Shown here: in pieces, positions 27,481 through 36,504 of the stretch | How the letters are laid out: each line of letters starts with the position of its first letter | Position numbering within the stretch: position 1 is the stretch's first letter | NCBI RefSeq assembly: GCF_003112435.1 | Contig: NZ_BDOQ01000009.1 | Coordinates: 62,001 to 126,000, forward strand | Reading direction: 5' to 3' | DNA: 64,000 nt | Source: Novimethylophilus kurashikiensis | Lineage (GTDB): Bacteria > Pseudomonadota > Gammaproteobacteria > Burkholderiales > Methylophilaceae | Notes under the pieces: model-generated | Database searches by the model: none | Seen by the model: only the letters and a program-made list of their open reading frames with translations | Told to the model about the DNA's origin: nothing | Position numbers and translations under genes: made by a program

Positions 27481-28803
27481 TTATTTCTTTCCGCCGAACC
27501 AGCGATCCCAAGCAGAGCCTGCCTTCATTCCTAGCGCCGTACCCAACGGACCTAGCACGGCGGTTCCTGCCGTGGCACCAGCAACAGCCGCTCTGGTCGG
27601 CATGACAACAGGTTCATCTACAGTGCCGGAAACCTGCAATGGCACTGTCACCAAAGCCAGGCCTTTCTTCAGTTCTACGTCTACCTGGCCGTTCAAGGTC
27701 TTGGCCGGACTGATGGTCACCTGTCCGTTTGCGGCCAACAAACCGGACACTACCTGCAAGTCCTGTACTTGAATCTGCTTGCCGACCAGATGCAGGCGCC
27801 CTGATAGCTTGTCGAAGGCCGTCTCACCGCCGCTTTGCCCTTGCCTGATGAAAAGGCTTGCGGCTTGCGCCAAATCCATCCCATGCAGTACGCCGCGGTC
27901 CACATTGAACTTGAAGTCAGCGGCAAGCCGTTGGAGTAATTGCTCCGGTTGGGTCGCGACGCTGTGAAACGTGCCTGAACCCGTGAGGCTTCCGCTGACG
28001 CGAATATTTTTGCTTAGCATGGAGGTAGGTTTAGTAATTTCCATATGGCCCACATTCACTTTTCCGGAGCAGCGCCAATCCTTGCTCCAGTCCAATGCTG
28101 CGTTTCCAGTTACTACTCCGGCATAGAGCTTTGCCGTGTACTGATCAATGCGAAGATGGGCACCTTCAAGGGTTGCATTGATTTCCATTTCATCGAAAAA
28201 CAGGGGCGGTCCCAATGGTGGCGTCCATTGACTAGCTTTGGCTTTGATCATCCAGCGGTCTTGCTGTGGAGTGATTTCGGCGTGCAACTTGTGATCTGTG
28301 CTGTCGATTTCCAAGGATTGAATCATTCCATCTTGCATGGCACCTTTAACATCGAAGCGCGGCAAGGACAGCGCATCCCACTGGAGTTCGGCTTCGTGGA
28401 TGTCGATGTTCCTGATATTCACGGCAATAGAGGGTGCCGCTGAGGTTCGAGATGAGGCCAGGCTGGCCAGCAAGGGCAGGGCGGACTTGCGTATTACCGG
28501 GTGGTCAATTTTCAAATGTGAGATGGACTTGCGCCGTGCCAGCAGCGAATCCATAGCAATAATGGCTGAGACATGATCAACGCGAACTTCTTCATGCGCG
28601 CCGATGGTAATGCCGTCGATCAATATCCTCGGAGTTGGAATAATTGCCAAATGGAGCGAATTAATCTTGACCGGGGCCCCTACACTTGCTGCTGCCATAT
28701 GTTCAACTTGCGGCAGATAGGCCGTAGTTGGAATCATGAGCGGAAGGGCGGTTAATCCTATTAAAATCAGGATTCCAATAAAAACAAGACGTTTTAGCTG
28801 CAT
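27481..28803 (-). CDS. AsmA-like envelope protein
   Basis: The 440-residue protein has one N-terminal membrane helix (LVFIGILILIGLTALPLMI) followed by a long beta-rich periplasmic region: VGAPVKINSLHLAIIPTPRI, VRVDHVSAIIAMDSLLA, and C-terminal FKFNVDRGVLHGMDLAQAA with LSGRLHLVGKQIQVQDLQV, typical of AsmA C-terminal regions. AsmA/TamB-like proteins are thought to act in lipid transport or outer-membrane assembly. The end (TRAAVAGATAGTAVLGPLG) is Gly/Ala-rich. It is shorter than E. coli AsmA (617 residues). It converges on the TPR-oxygenase gene with a 29-base gap. Confidence 0.82.
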   Translation of the reverse strand: MQLKRLVFIGILILIGLTALPLMIPTTAYLPQVEHMAAASVGAPVKINSLHLAIIPTPRILIDGITIGAHEEVRVDHVSAIIAMDSLLARRKSISHLKIDHPVIRKSALPLLASLASSRTSAAPSIAVNIRNIDIHEAELQWDALSLPRFDVKGAMQDGMIQSLEIDSTDHKLHAEITPQQDRWMIKAKASQWTPPLGPPLFFDEMEINATLEGAHLRIDQYTAKLYAGVVTGNAALDWSKDWRCSGKVNVGHMEITKPTSMLSKNIRVSGSLTGSGTFHSVATQPEQLLQRLAADFKFNVDRGVLHGMDLAQAASLFIRQGQSGGETAFDKLSGRLHLVGKQIQVQDLQVVSGLLAANGQVTISPAKTLNGQVDVELKKGLALVTVPLQVSGTVDEPVVMPTRAAVAGATAGTAVLGPLGTALGMKAGSAWDRWFGGKK

Positions 28804-28887
28804 ATGAATTTTATTCTAGAAAGATATTGACCGAGGCTCTGCAAGCCAGTATAGTAGCGGCTTCTCAACGATGCGTTGGGAAAAAAT

Positions 28888-28963
28888 TCCCCGATAGCTC
28901 AGTCGGTAGAGCAACGGACTGTTAATCCGTGTGTCCCTGGTTCGAGCCCAGGTCGGGGAGCCA
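28888..28963 (+). tRNA. tRNA-Asn (GTT anticodon)
   Basis: This is a complete cloverleaf of 76 bases with encoded CCA. The acceptor stem TCCCCGA (28888-28894) pairs with TCGGGGA (28953-28959); the T arm contains GGTTCGAGCC; the D loop has AGCTCAGTCGGTAGAGC. The anticodon GTT is at 28921-28923 within CTGTTAATC, so it reads AAY codons. A strong terminator follows. Confidence 0.98.
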
Positions 28964-28968
28964 AATTA

Positions 28969-28998
28969 AAAACGGCCCGCAGAAATGCGGGCCGTTTT
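28969..28998 (+). terminator. Terminator after tRNA-Asn
   Basis: AAAACGGCCCGC (28969-28980) pairs with GCGGGCCGTTTT (28987-28998) around AGAAAT, followed by GTTTTC. It lies just 5 bases past the tRNA 3' end. Confidence 0.93.
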
Positions 28999-29305
28999 GT
29001 TTTCATAATTCGCCTTGAGAAAAGCCCGCGGTTGTCTTGATCCTGAGGCTTTTCCGCCCCCTTGTTGCTCGTTTGGCTTACTTATCGATGGCTCGAAAAG
29101 CCGCCATACCTGACGCCCATTTGTACATGGTCCGGTTAAATGCCGGCGAATTAGATCCAGCCCATCTCTAGCAGCTTACTTGCCTTTTGGTACTGCAATT
29201 GCATGTTTTAACGGGGAAGCAGTCAAAACTAACATTCTGATGTGATCAGATCGATATTTTCTTCTGCTCCGCCGAGGTACCGCTGGCGCTGTAGAGAGCG
29301 CTGAA
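28999..29305. other. Gene-free stretch downstream of tRNA-Asn
   Basis: About 300 bases without a supported gene. A fragment reading MYKWASGMAAFRAIDK on the minus strand (near 29080-29130) is too short to assign. There is no integrase gene, no direct repeat of the tRNA 3' end that I can see, and no other RNA. Confidence 0.5.
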
Positions 29306-30079
29306 TTAAACCGGTTTTTCATGCTCCAGCAGCATCGCAATGATTTGACGAAGTGGGGCAGAGGGTTCTTTTCCCAAAGTGTCTTTCAAAATATGCTGGA
29401 AGCAACGATAGGTCATCATGGCTTCTGCATGGAGACCTTGAAGGACGCGGCAATTGATCAGGCGTACGCAAACATCCTCCGCTTCCGGATAATATTCAAG
29501 CGCCGCGATATAAAGCCTTACGGCAAGTTCGATGTGATGCGATTCCAATAACCGCCCCAGCGTTAGCACTGTCTTGAGGTATTTGTGCCGGAACTTGTTC
29601 TGCAGAGCGAACACCCAGGAATACTCTGGCTCGAGCCAGAAGCACGGTCCTTTGACGGTTTCCATGAGATGCGTTGCCAGGATTGCAGTACTTTCGGCTG
29701 CTGCATATTCGTGATGCCTGCCTAGTTCATCTACGGCCTGGGCAAGCAGCTCGAATTTCCATAGATCCAGGATCAGAACTTCGGGATTGAGGCTTAAGAA
29801 GCCCGATTTCAACACGAGGGCCTCATGGATATCCAATTGTTTCCGCAATCGCCACAGCGTTCCATCAAACGCGGCTTTGGCATGCTCGTCGTCGGCTTCT
29901 TCCCAGAGAGATTGATAAAGATGCGTAATGTGGATATGACGTCCGCCACTTGCAATCATGAGCTTCAGTAATTCCATCGGTTTACCGCCAGCGATGGATT
30001 CTATGTCTTGATGGATGCCGTCGCGCAGAATAGCGAAGCGGCCACAGACGCGGATTTCGAGAGGAGGGGATGCGTTCAC
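29306..30079 (-). CDS. Stand-alone BTAD/SARP-like transcriptional regulator
   Basis: The 257-residue protein starts with a winged-helix region (ASPPLEIRVCGRFAILRDG, GGKPMELLKLMIASGGRHIH, LWRLRKQL) and ends with a bacterial transcriptional activation domain (about 105-250) of TPR-like helices (ELAVRLYIAALEYYPEAEDV, LINCRVLQGLHAEAMMTYR). SARP/BTAD proteins normally activate secondary-metabolite or catabolic genes. Here it lacks the ATPase part of larger relatives. The GTG start has AGGGA 10 bases upstream. No obvious target operon is adjacent. Confidence 0.75.
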   Translation of the reverse strand: MNASPPLEIRVCGRFAILRDGIHQDIESIAGGKPMELLKLMIASGGRHIHITHLYQSLWEEADDEHAKAAFDGTLWRLRKQLDIHEALVLKSGFLSLNPEVLILDLWKFELLAQAVDELGRHHEYAAAESTAILATHLMETVKGPCFWLEPEYSWVFALQNKFRHKYLKTVLTLGRLLESHHIELAVRLYIAALEYYPEAEDVCVRLINCRVLQGLHAEAMMTYRCFQHILKDTLGKEPSAPLRQIIAMLLEHEKPV

Positions 30080-30457
30080 CGCTGTCGATCCCTAGAAAGA
30101 CGCAGCGACTGTAACAAGTGGGAGGTAGTGAAGGTTGGCGACACCGCTATCATGGGATTGCTCCTTTAGATCGGTTGTTTTGCGTCCCTGCCTTTAGACA
30201 GGTTTGCCCTTGACCGCGCCAGACTAGCCATGGCTAAACGTACTGTCAAAATACGGCAGACAAGCGGGCATCATTTCGGATAGTCGGCTCAGTGCAGATA
30301 TTCTGTCGGAAAACTCTCTGACCATACGTGGTATGGCTTGTTTGTGTGGGAGGGCGCGGCAACGATAAGACTTGCTTTCTCCTAATGTGAGGCAGGAGAC
30401 GGCAACATCCAGAGGGCTTGTTACGCTGTCATTTTTGAGTCTTGAGGATAAATCATC
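30080..30457. other. Intergenic stretch with a perfect short palindrome
   Basis: This gap separates the divergent BTAD gene and the 72-codon gene. CCATAC (30322-30327) and GTATGG (30331-30336) form a perfect inverted repeat around GTG, a possible operator for the small gene 120 bases downstream. I see no further gene; the minus-strand frame over 30224-30682 is the complement of the small gene and has no ribosome site. Confidence 0.45.
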
Positions 30458-30676
30458 ATGGCACAACAGCATCCATCGACCGTAGGCTCGCCGCACGATT
30501 CGCGTTCGGTTGCCGCAGAGGAAAAGCAATCGACGCAGCAATCCAGCCGGCGTGGACAAGATGTGAAGAAGGCGCGGGGAATGAACGAGGAAATAGGGAA
30601 AAGCCCGCATGAAGCCGGTACGGACCAGCGGGTAGAGGACGCGAAAAAGTCCGGCCATAGTCGTAACAGTCATTAA
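30458..30676 (+). CDS. Small hydrophilic protein of unknown function
   Basis: A 72-residue protein, strongly hydrophilic, rich in Ser, Gln, Glu, Lys and Arg, with no membrane or signal segment (MAQQHPSTVGSPHDSRSVAA onwards). It is probably disordered. GAGG lies 9 bases before the ATG, and a strong terminator starts 7 bases after the stop, so this is a complete gene. No family is recognised; the composition recalls small stress-induced proteins. Confidence 0.65.
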   Translation: MAQQHPSTVGSPHDSRSVAAEEKQSTQQSSRRGQDVKKARGMNEEIGKSPHEAGTDQRVEDAKKSGHSRNSH

Positions 30677-30682
30677 GCCCAC

Positions 30683-30714
30683 AACCCCGAAGAACCAGCA
30701 CTTCGGGGTTTTTA
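30683..30714 (+). terminator. Terminator after the 72-codon gene
   Basis: AACCCCGAAG (30683-30692) pairs with CTTCGGGGTT (30701-30710) around AACCAGCA, followed by TTTA. It may also serve the convergent PIN-like gene, which ends at 30716. Confidence 0.88.
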
Positions 30715-30715
30715 A

Positions 30716-31189
30716 TTAGTGGTGGGCGTTGCTCTTGGGCGGAGTGCTTTTGAGCGTATCACTGATGGGAATCACTTTTTCATCCGACAGTGGTGCCGAG
30801 TACGCATTCTCCGCCGATCTCTCGAGCAGGCCCTCGATATCGGGGATGCGTGCGCAAGCAATGCCTTTTTGACGCAGCCCGGCCACGATCTCGTCGAATC
30901 CGGTATCGTTGGAGACGATAGTGAATCGTGATTCGGGGAATTGCGTCGCGAGTTCGCCCAATTGAAACGCGATATTGAACTCGATGACGTTGCGACGTCC
31001 GCTATCGATCTGGATGTACTCGGCATCGTCACCCATGGCATGCAGGGCTCGCGCCATCGTCAGCGGAATCATGCTTTGGTGCCGGTTGAGGAAGATTTTT
31101 ACTTTGGGCTGATCCTTGCATCCGCCGATCAGGCCGATATTGCCGAGCTGGGTGTTTTCGTAGTCGACAAACACGTAATGGGTTTGCAT
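30716..31189 (-). CDS. PIN-like domain protein (putative nuclease)
   Basis: The 157-residue protein has the layout of a PIN-like/NYN domain: YVFVDYENTQLGNIGLIGG at the start with an acidic residue pair, a central VIEFNIAFQLGELA and then FTIVSNDTGFDEIVAGLRQKG with the acidic cluster. PIN-like enzymes cut RNA or DNA with metal ions held by these acids. The last 35 residues are poorly conserved and probably disordered. No antitoxin partner is adjacent, so it is unlikely to be a standard VapC. It is preceded by an AGGAG 9 bases before the ATG. Confidence 0.8.
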   Translation of the reverse strand: MQTHYVFVDYENTQLGNIGLIGGCKDQPKVKIFLNRHQSMIPLTMARALHAMGDDAEYIQIDSGRRNVIEFNIAFQLGELATQFPESRFTIVSNDTGFDEIVAGLRQKGIACARIPDIEGLLERSAENAYSAPLSDEKVIPISDTLKSTPPKSNAHH

Positions 31190-31318
31190 GGCCGGTCTCC
31201 TGTAATCGTCGATGACACGACTCCCTTATAAGACCATTTTCGATTCCGTTCATTGCGGTAGGTCACATAGCGCTGAGCTCGAGCCGAAAGACATCGGCAA
31301 TTTGGTTAACTGCGAACA

Positions 31319-31345
31319 TAAAAAAAGCCCCGCGAGAGCGGGGCT
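31319..31345 (-). terminator. Terminator of rne
   Basis: AAGCCCCGC (31325-31333) pairs with GCGGGGCTT (31337-31345) around GAGA; on the minus strand the stem is followed by seven T. It lies just past the rne stop codon. Confidence 0.93.
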
Positions 31346-31366
31346 TGGTTTGCGGCATACAGAAGA

Positions 31367-34030
31367 TTATTTCTGTGTTTCGATCATGACCAGCGGCTCG
31401 TCCGCGGATGCGGCTTCTGCCTTTTTCTGCCATGCGGGAGACTTATTGGAGCGCGGCTTGGGTGCTTCTTCTACTGCCTCGGCCTTCACTGCGTCAGCAC
31501 GGGTTTCAACCATTTCCAAGCCTGCACTGGCCAAGTCAGCAACCACCGGTGCGGCGGTTTCAGTCTCAGCGGCCTTACGACGGCGCGGCTGACGCGGCTT
31601 GCGTTCTGCCTTTTCAGCGGGCGCTTCAACGCCTTCGAGCTGCTGCTGTGCCGGTGCGGCATCTGGAGTTGCCTCGACAGGAGCTGCTTCGGATTTAGCG
31701 ACTTCTGCCTTTGGGGTTTCGACAGGCGCCGGGGCCGAAGCTTCAGCTTGCGGCTCCACTAACGATGCAACAGGCTCGGGCTTGGCAACGACGGGGGCTG
31801 AGGGCTGAGGGATTTGCTCGAGCACGACAACCGGTGCCGGTGCAGCAGGCTGGGCAACTGGTAAGGAGGCAGCTTCCGTTACGGATTCAACGGAATTTTC
31901 CACTTCCTGGCGTTGCTGGCGTTCGCGACCTTGGCGACCTTCACGACGATCGCGATTGCGGCCGCGGCCACTACGTTCACGCGGCTGCTGTTCAGCTGCT
32001 GGGTTGCCGGCTTGATCAGCGGTGGCAACCTGTGCCTGCGGTGCATTTTGTTGCTGCTTTTCACGCTGCTGCTCGGAGCGCTCTTGGCGTTCGCCACGCT
32101 CTTGACGAGGTTGGCGCGGTTCGCGGGGCTCACGTGGTTGACGCGGCTCCTGCTGCGGCTTGGCGTTCGCCTCGGGCTGCTTTTCACGCGGCTGCTGTTC
32201 GCGTTCGCCACGCTCTGCACGGTCACCGCGTTCGTTGCGGTTACGGCCGCCGCGATTGCGGTCGCGGCGTTGCTGGGGCTCGCGCTGACGACGGGCTTCA
32301 GGCTTGACTTCTTCCTCGGCCGGCTTGGCTTCGGTGATCTTGCTCAGCCAGGACTTGAAGCGGGTAAAGATCGTACCCTTGGCAGGCTCTTCGGCTTCCG
32401 GTTTAGGTGCTGCGACCGGTGCGGGTGTGCCCGTGGTGATGCCCTTGACCGCGGCTTCCTGGCGGGGCACCTTGACTTCCTGGCCGTGACCGTTGGTCGG
32501 ATGCTCTTCCGTTTCGCTCGGCAGTTCCACCAATTCGTAACTGCGGATGCTCTCGCTGTCGCCGGTTTCACTGTCGCGCAGACGCACGATGCTGTAGTTC
32601 GGCGTTTCGAGGTGGATGTTAGGGATCAGGATGACATTGACGTCCATGCGCTGCTCGATCGCGTGGATGTCGCCGCGCTTCTCGTTGAGCAAGAAGGTCG
32701 CCACTTCTACCGGCAGCTGGACTTGCACAGCGCCGGTGTTTTCCTTCATGGACTCTTCCTGCACGATGCGCAGGATGTGCAGCGCCGTGGATTCGATGCC
32801 GCGGATATAACCGGTGCCGTGGCAGCGCGGGCAGGGGATGTGGTTGGATTCACCAAGGCTGGGGCGCAGGCGCTGGCGCGACAGTTCCAACAGGCCAAAG
32901 CGTGAGATCTTGCCGGTCTGGACGCGAGCACGGTCTAGACGCAGGGCGTCGCGCAGGCGGTTTTCCACTTCGCGCTGGTTGCGCTGGTTTTCCATGTCGA
33001 TGAAGTCGATCACCACCAAGCCGCCCAAGTCACGCAGACGTAGTTGGCGCGCCACTTCATCTGCAGCTTCCAAGTTGGTCTTGAAGGCGGTTTCTTCGAT
33101 GTCGCTACCCTTGGTGGCGCGACCGGAGTTCACGTCCACGGAAACCAGAGCTTCGGTGTGGTCGATGACGATGGCGCCGCCGGAAGGCAGGCGAACTTCA
33201 CGCGAGAATGCGGTTTCGATCTGATGTTCGATCTGGAAACGCGAGAACAACGGCACGTCGTCACGGTACAGCTTGATGCGCGAGACGTTGCCCGGCATTA
33301 CGTGGTTCATGAACTGCAGCGCTTGTTCGTAGATGTCCGGCGTGTCGATCAGCACCTCGCCGATGTCGGGCTGGAAGTAATCGCGGATGGCGCGGATGAC
33401 CAGGCTGCCCTCTTGATAAATGAGGAACGGGCCTTTCTGCATGTTGGAGGCGCCTTCGATGGCGGCCCACAGTTGCAGCAGGTAGTTCAAGTCCCATTGC
33501 AGCTCTTCGAGCGAGCGGCCGATGCCGGCGGTACGAGCGATAATGCTCATGCCAGCGGGGACTTCCATCTGCGCCATCATGTCGCGCAGTTCGTTGCGGT
33601 CTTCGCCTTCGATACGGCGCGAGACGCCGCCGCCGCGCGGGTTGTTCGGCATCAGTACGAGATAGCGGCCGGCCAGCGAGATGAACGTGGTGAGGGCAGC
33701 GCCCTTGTTGCCGCGCTCGTCCTTTTCGACTTGTACTATGACTTCCTGGCCTTCGCGCAGGACGTCCTGGATGCGTTTGCCGTCGGCGCCTTCGATGAAG
33801 TTGCTGCGGGCGACTTCCTTGAACGGCAGGAAGCCGTGGCGGTCGGTGCCGTAGTTGACGAAGGCGGCTTCGAGGCTGGGCTCGATGCGAGTGATGACGC
33901 CCTTGTAGATGTTGCTCTTGCGTTGTTCCTTACCGGCGTGCTCGATATCGAGGTCGATAAGTTTTTGTCCGTCGACAATGGCAACGCGAAGCTCTTCAGC
34001 CTGCGTCGCATTGAACAGCATGCGTTTCAT
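31367..34030 (-). CDS. rne: Ribonuclease E
   Basis: RNase E is the main endonuclease of mRNA decay and of rRNA and tRNA processing. The product has 887 residues. Residues 1-120 include the S1 domain ([35 protein letters not shown]). The catalytic DNase I-like part has [13 protein letters not shown] and [18 protein letters not shown], supplying the two metal-binding Asp. [12 protein letters not shown] is the zinc-link. From about 520 to the end the protein is a disordered Arg/Glu/Gln/Pro/Ala-rich scaffold ([20 protein letters not shown]), as expected for RNA binding and degradosome contacts. The ATG at 34030 gives [10 protein letters not shown], the family start, with GGGGGA as ribosome site. 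It is divergent from rluC, as in many proteobacteria. Confidence 0.97.
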   Translation of the reverse strand: MKRMLFNATQAEELRVAIVDGQKLIDLDIEHAGKEQRKSNIYKGVITRIEPSLEAAFVNYGTDRHGFLPFKEVARSNFIEGADGKRIQDVLREGQEVIVQVEKDERGNKGAALTTFISLAGRYLVLMPNNPRGGGVSRRIEGEDRNELRDMMAQMEVPAGMSIIARTAGIGRSLEELQWDLNYLLQLWAAIEGASNMQKGPFLIYQEGSLVIRAIRDYFQPDIGEVLIDTPDIYEQALQFMNHVMPGNVSRIKLYRDDVPLFSRFQIEHQIETAFSREVRLPSGGAIVIDHTEALVSVDVNSGRATKGSDIEETAFKTNLEAADEVARQLRLRDLGGLVVIDFIDMENQRNQREVENRLRDALRLDRARVQTGKISRFGLLELSRQRLRPSLGESNHIPCPRCHGTGYIRGIESTALHILRIVQEESMKENTGAVQVQLPVEVATFLLNEKRGDIHAIEQRMDVNVILIPNIHLETPNYSIVRLRDSETGDSESIRSYELVELPSETEEHPTNGHGQEVKVPRQEAAVKGITTGTPAPVAAPKPEAEEPAKGTIFTRFKSWLSKITEAKPAEEEVKPEARRQREPQQRRDRNRGGRNRNERGDRAERGEREQQPREKQPEANAKPQQEPRQPREPREPRQPRQERGERQERSEQQREKQQQNAPQAQVATADQAGNPAAEQQPRERSGRGRNRDRREGRQGRERQQRQEVENSVESVTEAASLPVAQPAAPAPVVVLEQIPQPSAPVVAKPEPVASLVEPQAEASAPAPVETPKAEVAKSEAAPVEATPDAAPAQQQLEGVEAPAEKAERKPRQPRRRKAAETETAAPVVADLASAGLEMVETRADAVKAEAVEEAPKPRSNKSPAWQKKAEAASADEPLVMIETQK

Positions 34031-34120
34031 AGATGTTTCCCCCGCGCCCAAGGCGGGTACGCAATGTCGGCCGTTAAGGTACGGCCAGCGGGAACGCTGC
34101 CGGGTGACAGCGGTGGTAAA
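34031..34120 (-). promoter_or_regulatory. Structured 5' leader of rne with hairpin next to the ribosome site
   Basis: On the minus strand a hairpin CCCGC (34057-34053) / GCGGG (34045-34041) directly abuts the GGGGGA ribosome site of rne. Upstream, GGCCGT/ACGGCC (34086-34069) forms a second hairpin, and CAGCG and CGCTG segments between 34086 and 34112 can pair in two alternative ways. In E. coli the rne leader controls RNase E autoregulation by such hairpins; the same role here is inferred. Confidence 0.45.
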
Positions 34121-34500
34121 GACGCCTGAAGCAGGCTACCGCGTAATGCGATTTCGGTATGGTTCTGGGGTCGACGGCATGAGGCCTGCCGACAATTCAC
34201 CGTATTGAAATCTTGCTATTTTTCAAACCGTTAATTATTGAGTTTAACGTTGAATATAAACTGTGCGCGGTGCGACTTTTTAGTGTCCGGTACGACTATC
34301 GTTTACAATGTGACCCGGTTCGGTTCCCGCCGCGCGGCTCTCGGCCATATGCGCGGCAGCGCTTGAGCGCAAATATTGAACGTCCCGGGGTTCGTCACGT
34401 GCGGAGGGCAATCGCCTAGCGCCGGGAACCCGCGAAAAATCCAAAAGTCCTGCGAATCGCTACTTCTGGGTGAGCGAAATTAACCCAAAATTCTTTGTTG

Positions 34501-34534
34501 CCTGCCTTTGTGAAGACAAAGCTTTAAAGGCAGG
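34501..34534 (+). promoter_or_regulatory. Long hairpin in the rluC leader
   Basis: CCTGCCTTT (34501-34509) pairs perfectly with AAAGGCAGG (34526-34534), and CTTTG/CAAAG continues the stem inside. It ends 18 bases before the rluC ATG. No T tract follows, so it is more likely a leader structure than a terminator. Confidence 0.4.
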
Positions 34535-34551
34535 TCGCAAGTATAGGTCAG

Positions 34552-35514
34552 ATGACGAAAATAGGCAAAAATTCAGTGTCTCTTGTCACGGTGGACGAGG
34601 GGGGCGAGGGGCAGCGCGTGGACAACTTCCTTGCGCGGCATCTCAAGGGGGTTCCCAAGAGCCATATCTATCGCATTCTTCGCAGCGGCGAGGTGCGCGT
34701 GGACAGCAAACGCGTCGAAGCGACGCACCGTCTGCAAATCGGCGAAGTGGTGCGGATTCCACCGGTACGCGTGGCGGCACCTGCCGAAAAAGTCGGGATT
34801 GCACCTGCCGTGCCGCGTTTTACCGATTCAGTCGTGTACGAGGACGATGCCATCATTGCCCTGGATAAGCCTGCCGGCATGGCCGTCCATGGCGGAAGCG
34901 GCGTTTCTCGCGGTGTCATCGAGCAGCTGCGCTGGGAGCGCCCACAGGCCAAGTTCCTGGAATTGGCGCATCGTCTGGATCGCGAGACTTCCGGCATCCT
35001 GTTGATCGGCAAGAAACGCAGCGCACTGACAAAATTGCACGAGATGATGCGCGAAAACCACATGCGGAAGCGCTATCTGACTCTCGTCAAAGGGCGTTGG
35101 ACGGAGCCGAAAAAACGCGTCGAGCTGCCGTTGAAAAAGTACGACTTGCCGAACGGCGAAAAGCGCGTCGCGGTCGAAGCCGGCGGACAGCATTCGGAGA
35201 CCATTTTCCGCCTTAAACAACAACTCGGCGATTTCACATTACTGGAAGCCGAGCTGGTCACCGGCCGTACGCATCAGTTGCGTGTGCAGCTGGCGCACCT
35301 CGGGTTCCCCATCGTTGGCGACGACAAATACGGCGATTTCGCGCTCAATAAACTATTGCAAAAGCGCGGACTCAAACGCATGTTCCTGCACTCGGCGGAG
35401 ACGGCGTTGCGCCATCCCTTGACCGGGGAGCCTTTGAAATTGATCGCGCCGCTCCCACAAGAGTTGCAGCATTTTCTGGATTCGTTGAAAGAAGCGCATG
35501 CCAAGGCAGTTTGA
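34552..35514 (+). CDS. rluC: 23S rRNA pseudouridine synthase RluC-type
   Basis: This enzyme converts specific uridines of 23S rRNA to pseudouridine (955, 2504 and 2580 in E. coli). The 320-residue protein has an S4 RNA-binding domain (about 20-80: QRVDNFLARHLKGVPKSHIY, GEVRVDSKR) and the catalytic domain, with Asp in AHRLDRETSGILLIGK, RKRYLTLVKGRW, and the C-terminal GRTHQLRVQLAHLGFPIVGD. Its place divergent from rne supports RluC rather than RluD. Its last 17 bases overlap the HAD hydrolase gene, so it begins a coupled operon (rluC, HAD, Rieske, sppA). Confidence 0.93.
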   Translation: MTKIGKNSVSLVTVDEGGEGQRVDNFLARHLKGVPKSHIYRILRSGEVRVDSKRVEATHRLQIGEVVRIPPVRVAAPAEKVGIAPAVPRFTDSVVYEDDAIIALDKPAGMAVHGGSGVSRGVIEQLRWERPQAKFLELAHRLDRETSGILLIGKKRSALTKLHEMMRENHMRKRYLTLVKGRWTEPKKRVELPLKKYDLPNGEKRVAVEAGGQHSETIFRLKQQLGDFTLLEAELVTGRTHQLRVQLAHLGFPIVGDDKYGDFALNKLLQKRGLKRMFLHSAETALRHPLTGEPLKLIAPLPQELQHFLDSLKEAHAKAV

Positions 35515-36154
35515 TGTATTGATTTTCGATTGGGATGGCACCCTGGCCGATTCCACACAGATCATCGTGGACGCACTGCAAGCCGCCAGCCACGATACCG
35601 ATTTACCCGTGCCCAGTCCTGAAAAGTCGCGCAGCATTATCGGCTTGGGGTTGCGTGAAGCCCTGGCTGAACTTTTTCCTGGAGTATCGACCGATATTCA
35701 AGATCGTCTGGTCGACCGCTACCGGCATCACTACTATGCCCGCCACGACGATATCGCGCTGTTCGAAGGGGTGCCGGATGCCATTCAAGAATTCGAGGAT
35801 GCCGGTTTCATGCTGGCCGTCGCTACGGGTAAAGGCCGAGGCGGACTGAATCTCGCGTTGGAAAAAACCGGCTTGGGACGCCATTTCCATGCAACGCGCT
35901 GTGCGGGGGAATGCCAGTCCAAGCCGCATCCGCAGATGCTGGAAGAAATCCTGGACGAGCTGGGCGTGATGCCAGAGCGGGCGGTCATGATCGGCGATAC
36001 GCACTTCGACCTGCAAATGGCGCAAAACGCTCGCATGGCCGGATTGGGCGTGAGCTACGGTGCACAAGCCCACGAGAACCTGCTGCCGCATGCGCCGCTG
36101 GCTTGTTTCGATAGTTTTGCTAAACTCCACGCATGGTTGAAACTGAACGCCTGA
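35498..36154 (+). CDS. HAD-IA hydrolase, phosphoglycolate phosphatase-like
   Basis: The 218-residue protein belongs to the haloacid dehalogenase superfamily. Motif I is FDWDGTLADS with nucleophile Asp and acid/base Asp; motif II is VATGKG; motif III uses Lys in CQSKPHPQMLEEI; motif IV is MIGDTHFDLQMA. A helical cap (about 20-85) places it in subfamily IA, near Gph. The substrate is uncertain: Gph-like enzymes act on phosphoglycolate or other small phosphates. It overlaps rluC at its start and the Rieske gene by 22 bases at its end, so the genes are translationally linked. Confidence 0.9.
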   Translation: MPRQFDVLIFDWDGTLADSTQIIVDALQAASHDTDLPVPSPEKSRSIIGLGLREALAELFPGVSTDIQDRLVDRYRHHYYARHDDIALFEGVPDAIQEFEDAGFMLAVATGKGRGGLNLALEKTGLGRHFHATRCAGECQSKPHPQMLEEILDELGVMPERAVMIGDTHFDLQMAQNARMAGLGVSYGAQAHENLLPHAPLACFDSFAKLHAWLKLNA

Positions 36155-36504
36155 TCTGCGCCAGCGAAGACCTCCAGGAAAGAGGAACCGGTATCGGGTT
36201 TTCGTTGCCTGATGCGGGTAAGACACAGCAGTCTGGCTTCGTCATTCGTTACGACGGTAAGGTGCACGGCTATGTCAATCGCTGTGCCCACGTCCCGGTC
36301 ACGCTGGACTGGCAGGAAGGCGATTTTTTCGACCTGAGCCGTCATTTCTTGATTTGCTCTACACATGGCGCGCAATACCTGCCAGAAACCGGGCGTTGCG
36401 TGCTGGGGCCCTGCAAGGGCAAATCACTGCAAAAGTTGAACGTCGTCGAACGCGACGGCCGAATTTATTTGATTGAAACCACTCCCGTAGAAAGCCATCT
36501 ATGA
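36133..36504 (+). CDS. Small Rieske [2Fe-2S] ferredoxin-like protein
   Basis: The 123-residue protein is a single Rieske domain. The cluster ligands are seen as CAHVPVTLDW and, after a loop of about 30 residues, CSTHGAQY, giving the C-x-H ... C-x2-H pattern. The CKGKSLQKLNVVERDGRIYL ending is typical of the fold. It is soluble, with no oxygenase catalytic domain beside it. Such proteins are found in this same operon position in many betaproteobacteria; their partner is unknown. The stop overlaps the sppA start (ATGA). Confidence 0.9.
   Translation: MVETERLICASEDLQERGTGIGFSLPDAGKTQQSGFVIRYDGKVHGYVNRCAHVPVTLDWQEGDFFDLSRHFLICSTHGAQYLPETGRCVLGPCKGKSLQKLNVVERDGRIYLIETTPVESHL

Noticed and set aside
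28964-29305. tRNA-Asn as an integration site for a mobile island
   Set aside because: No integrase gene and no second copy of the tRNA 3' end can be seen downstream; ordinary genes follow.
30224-30682. Minus-strand frame of 152 codons
   Set aside because: It is antisense to the 72-codon gene, which has a ribosome site and terminator; this one has neither.
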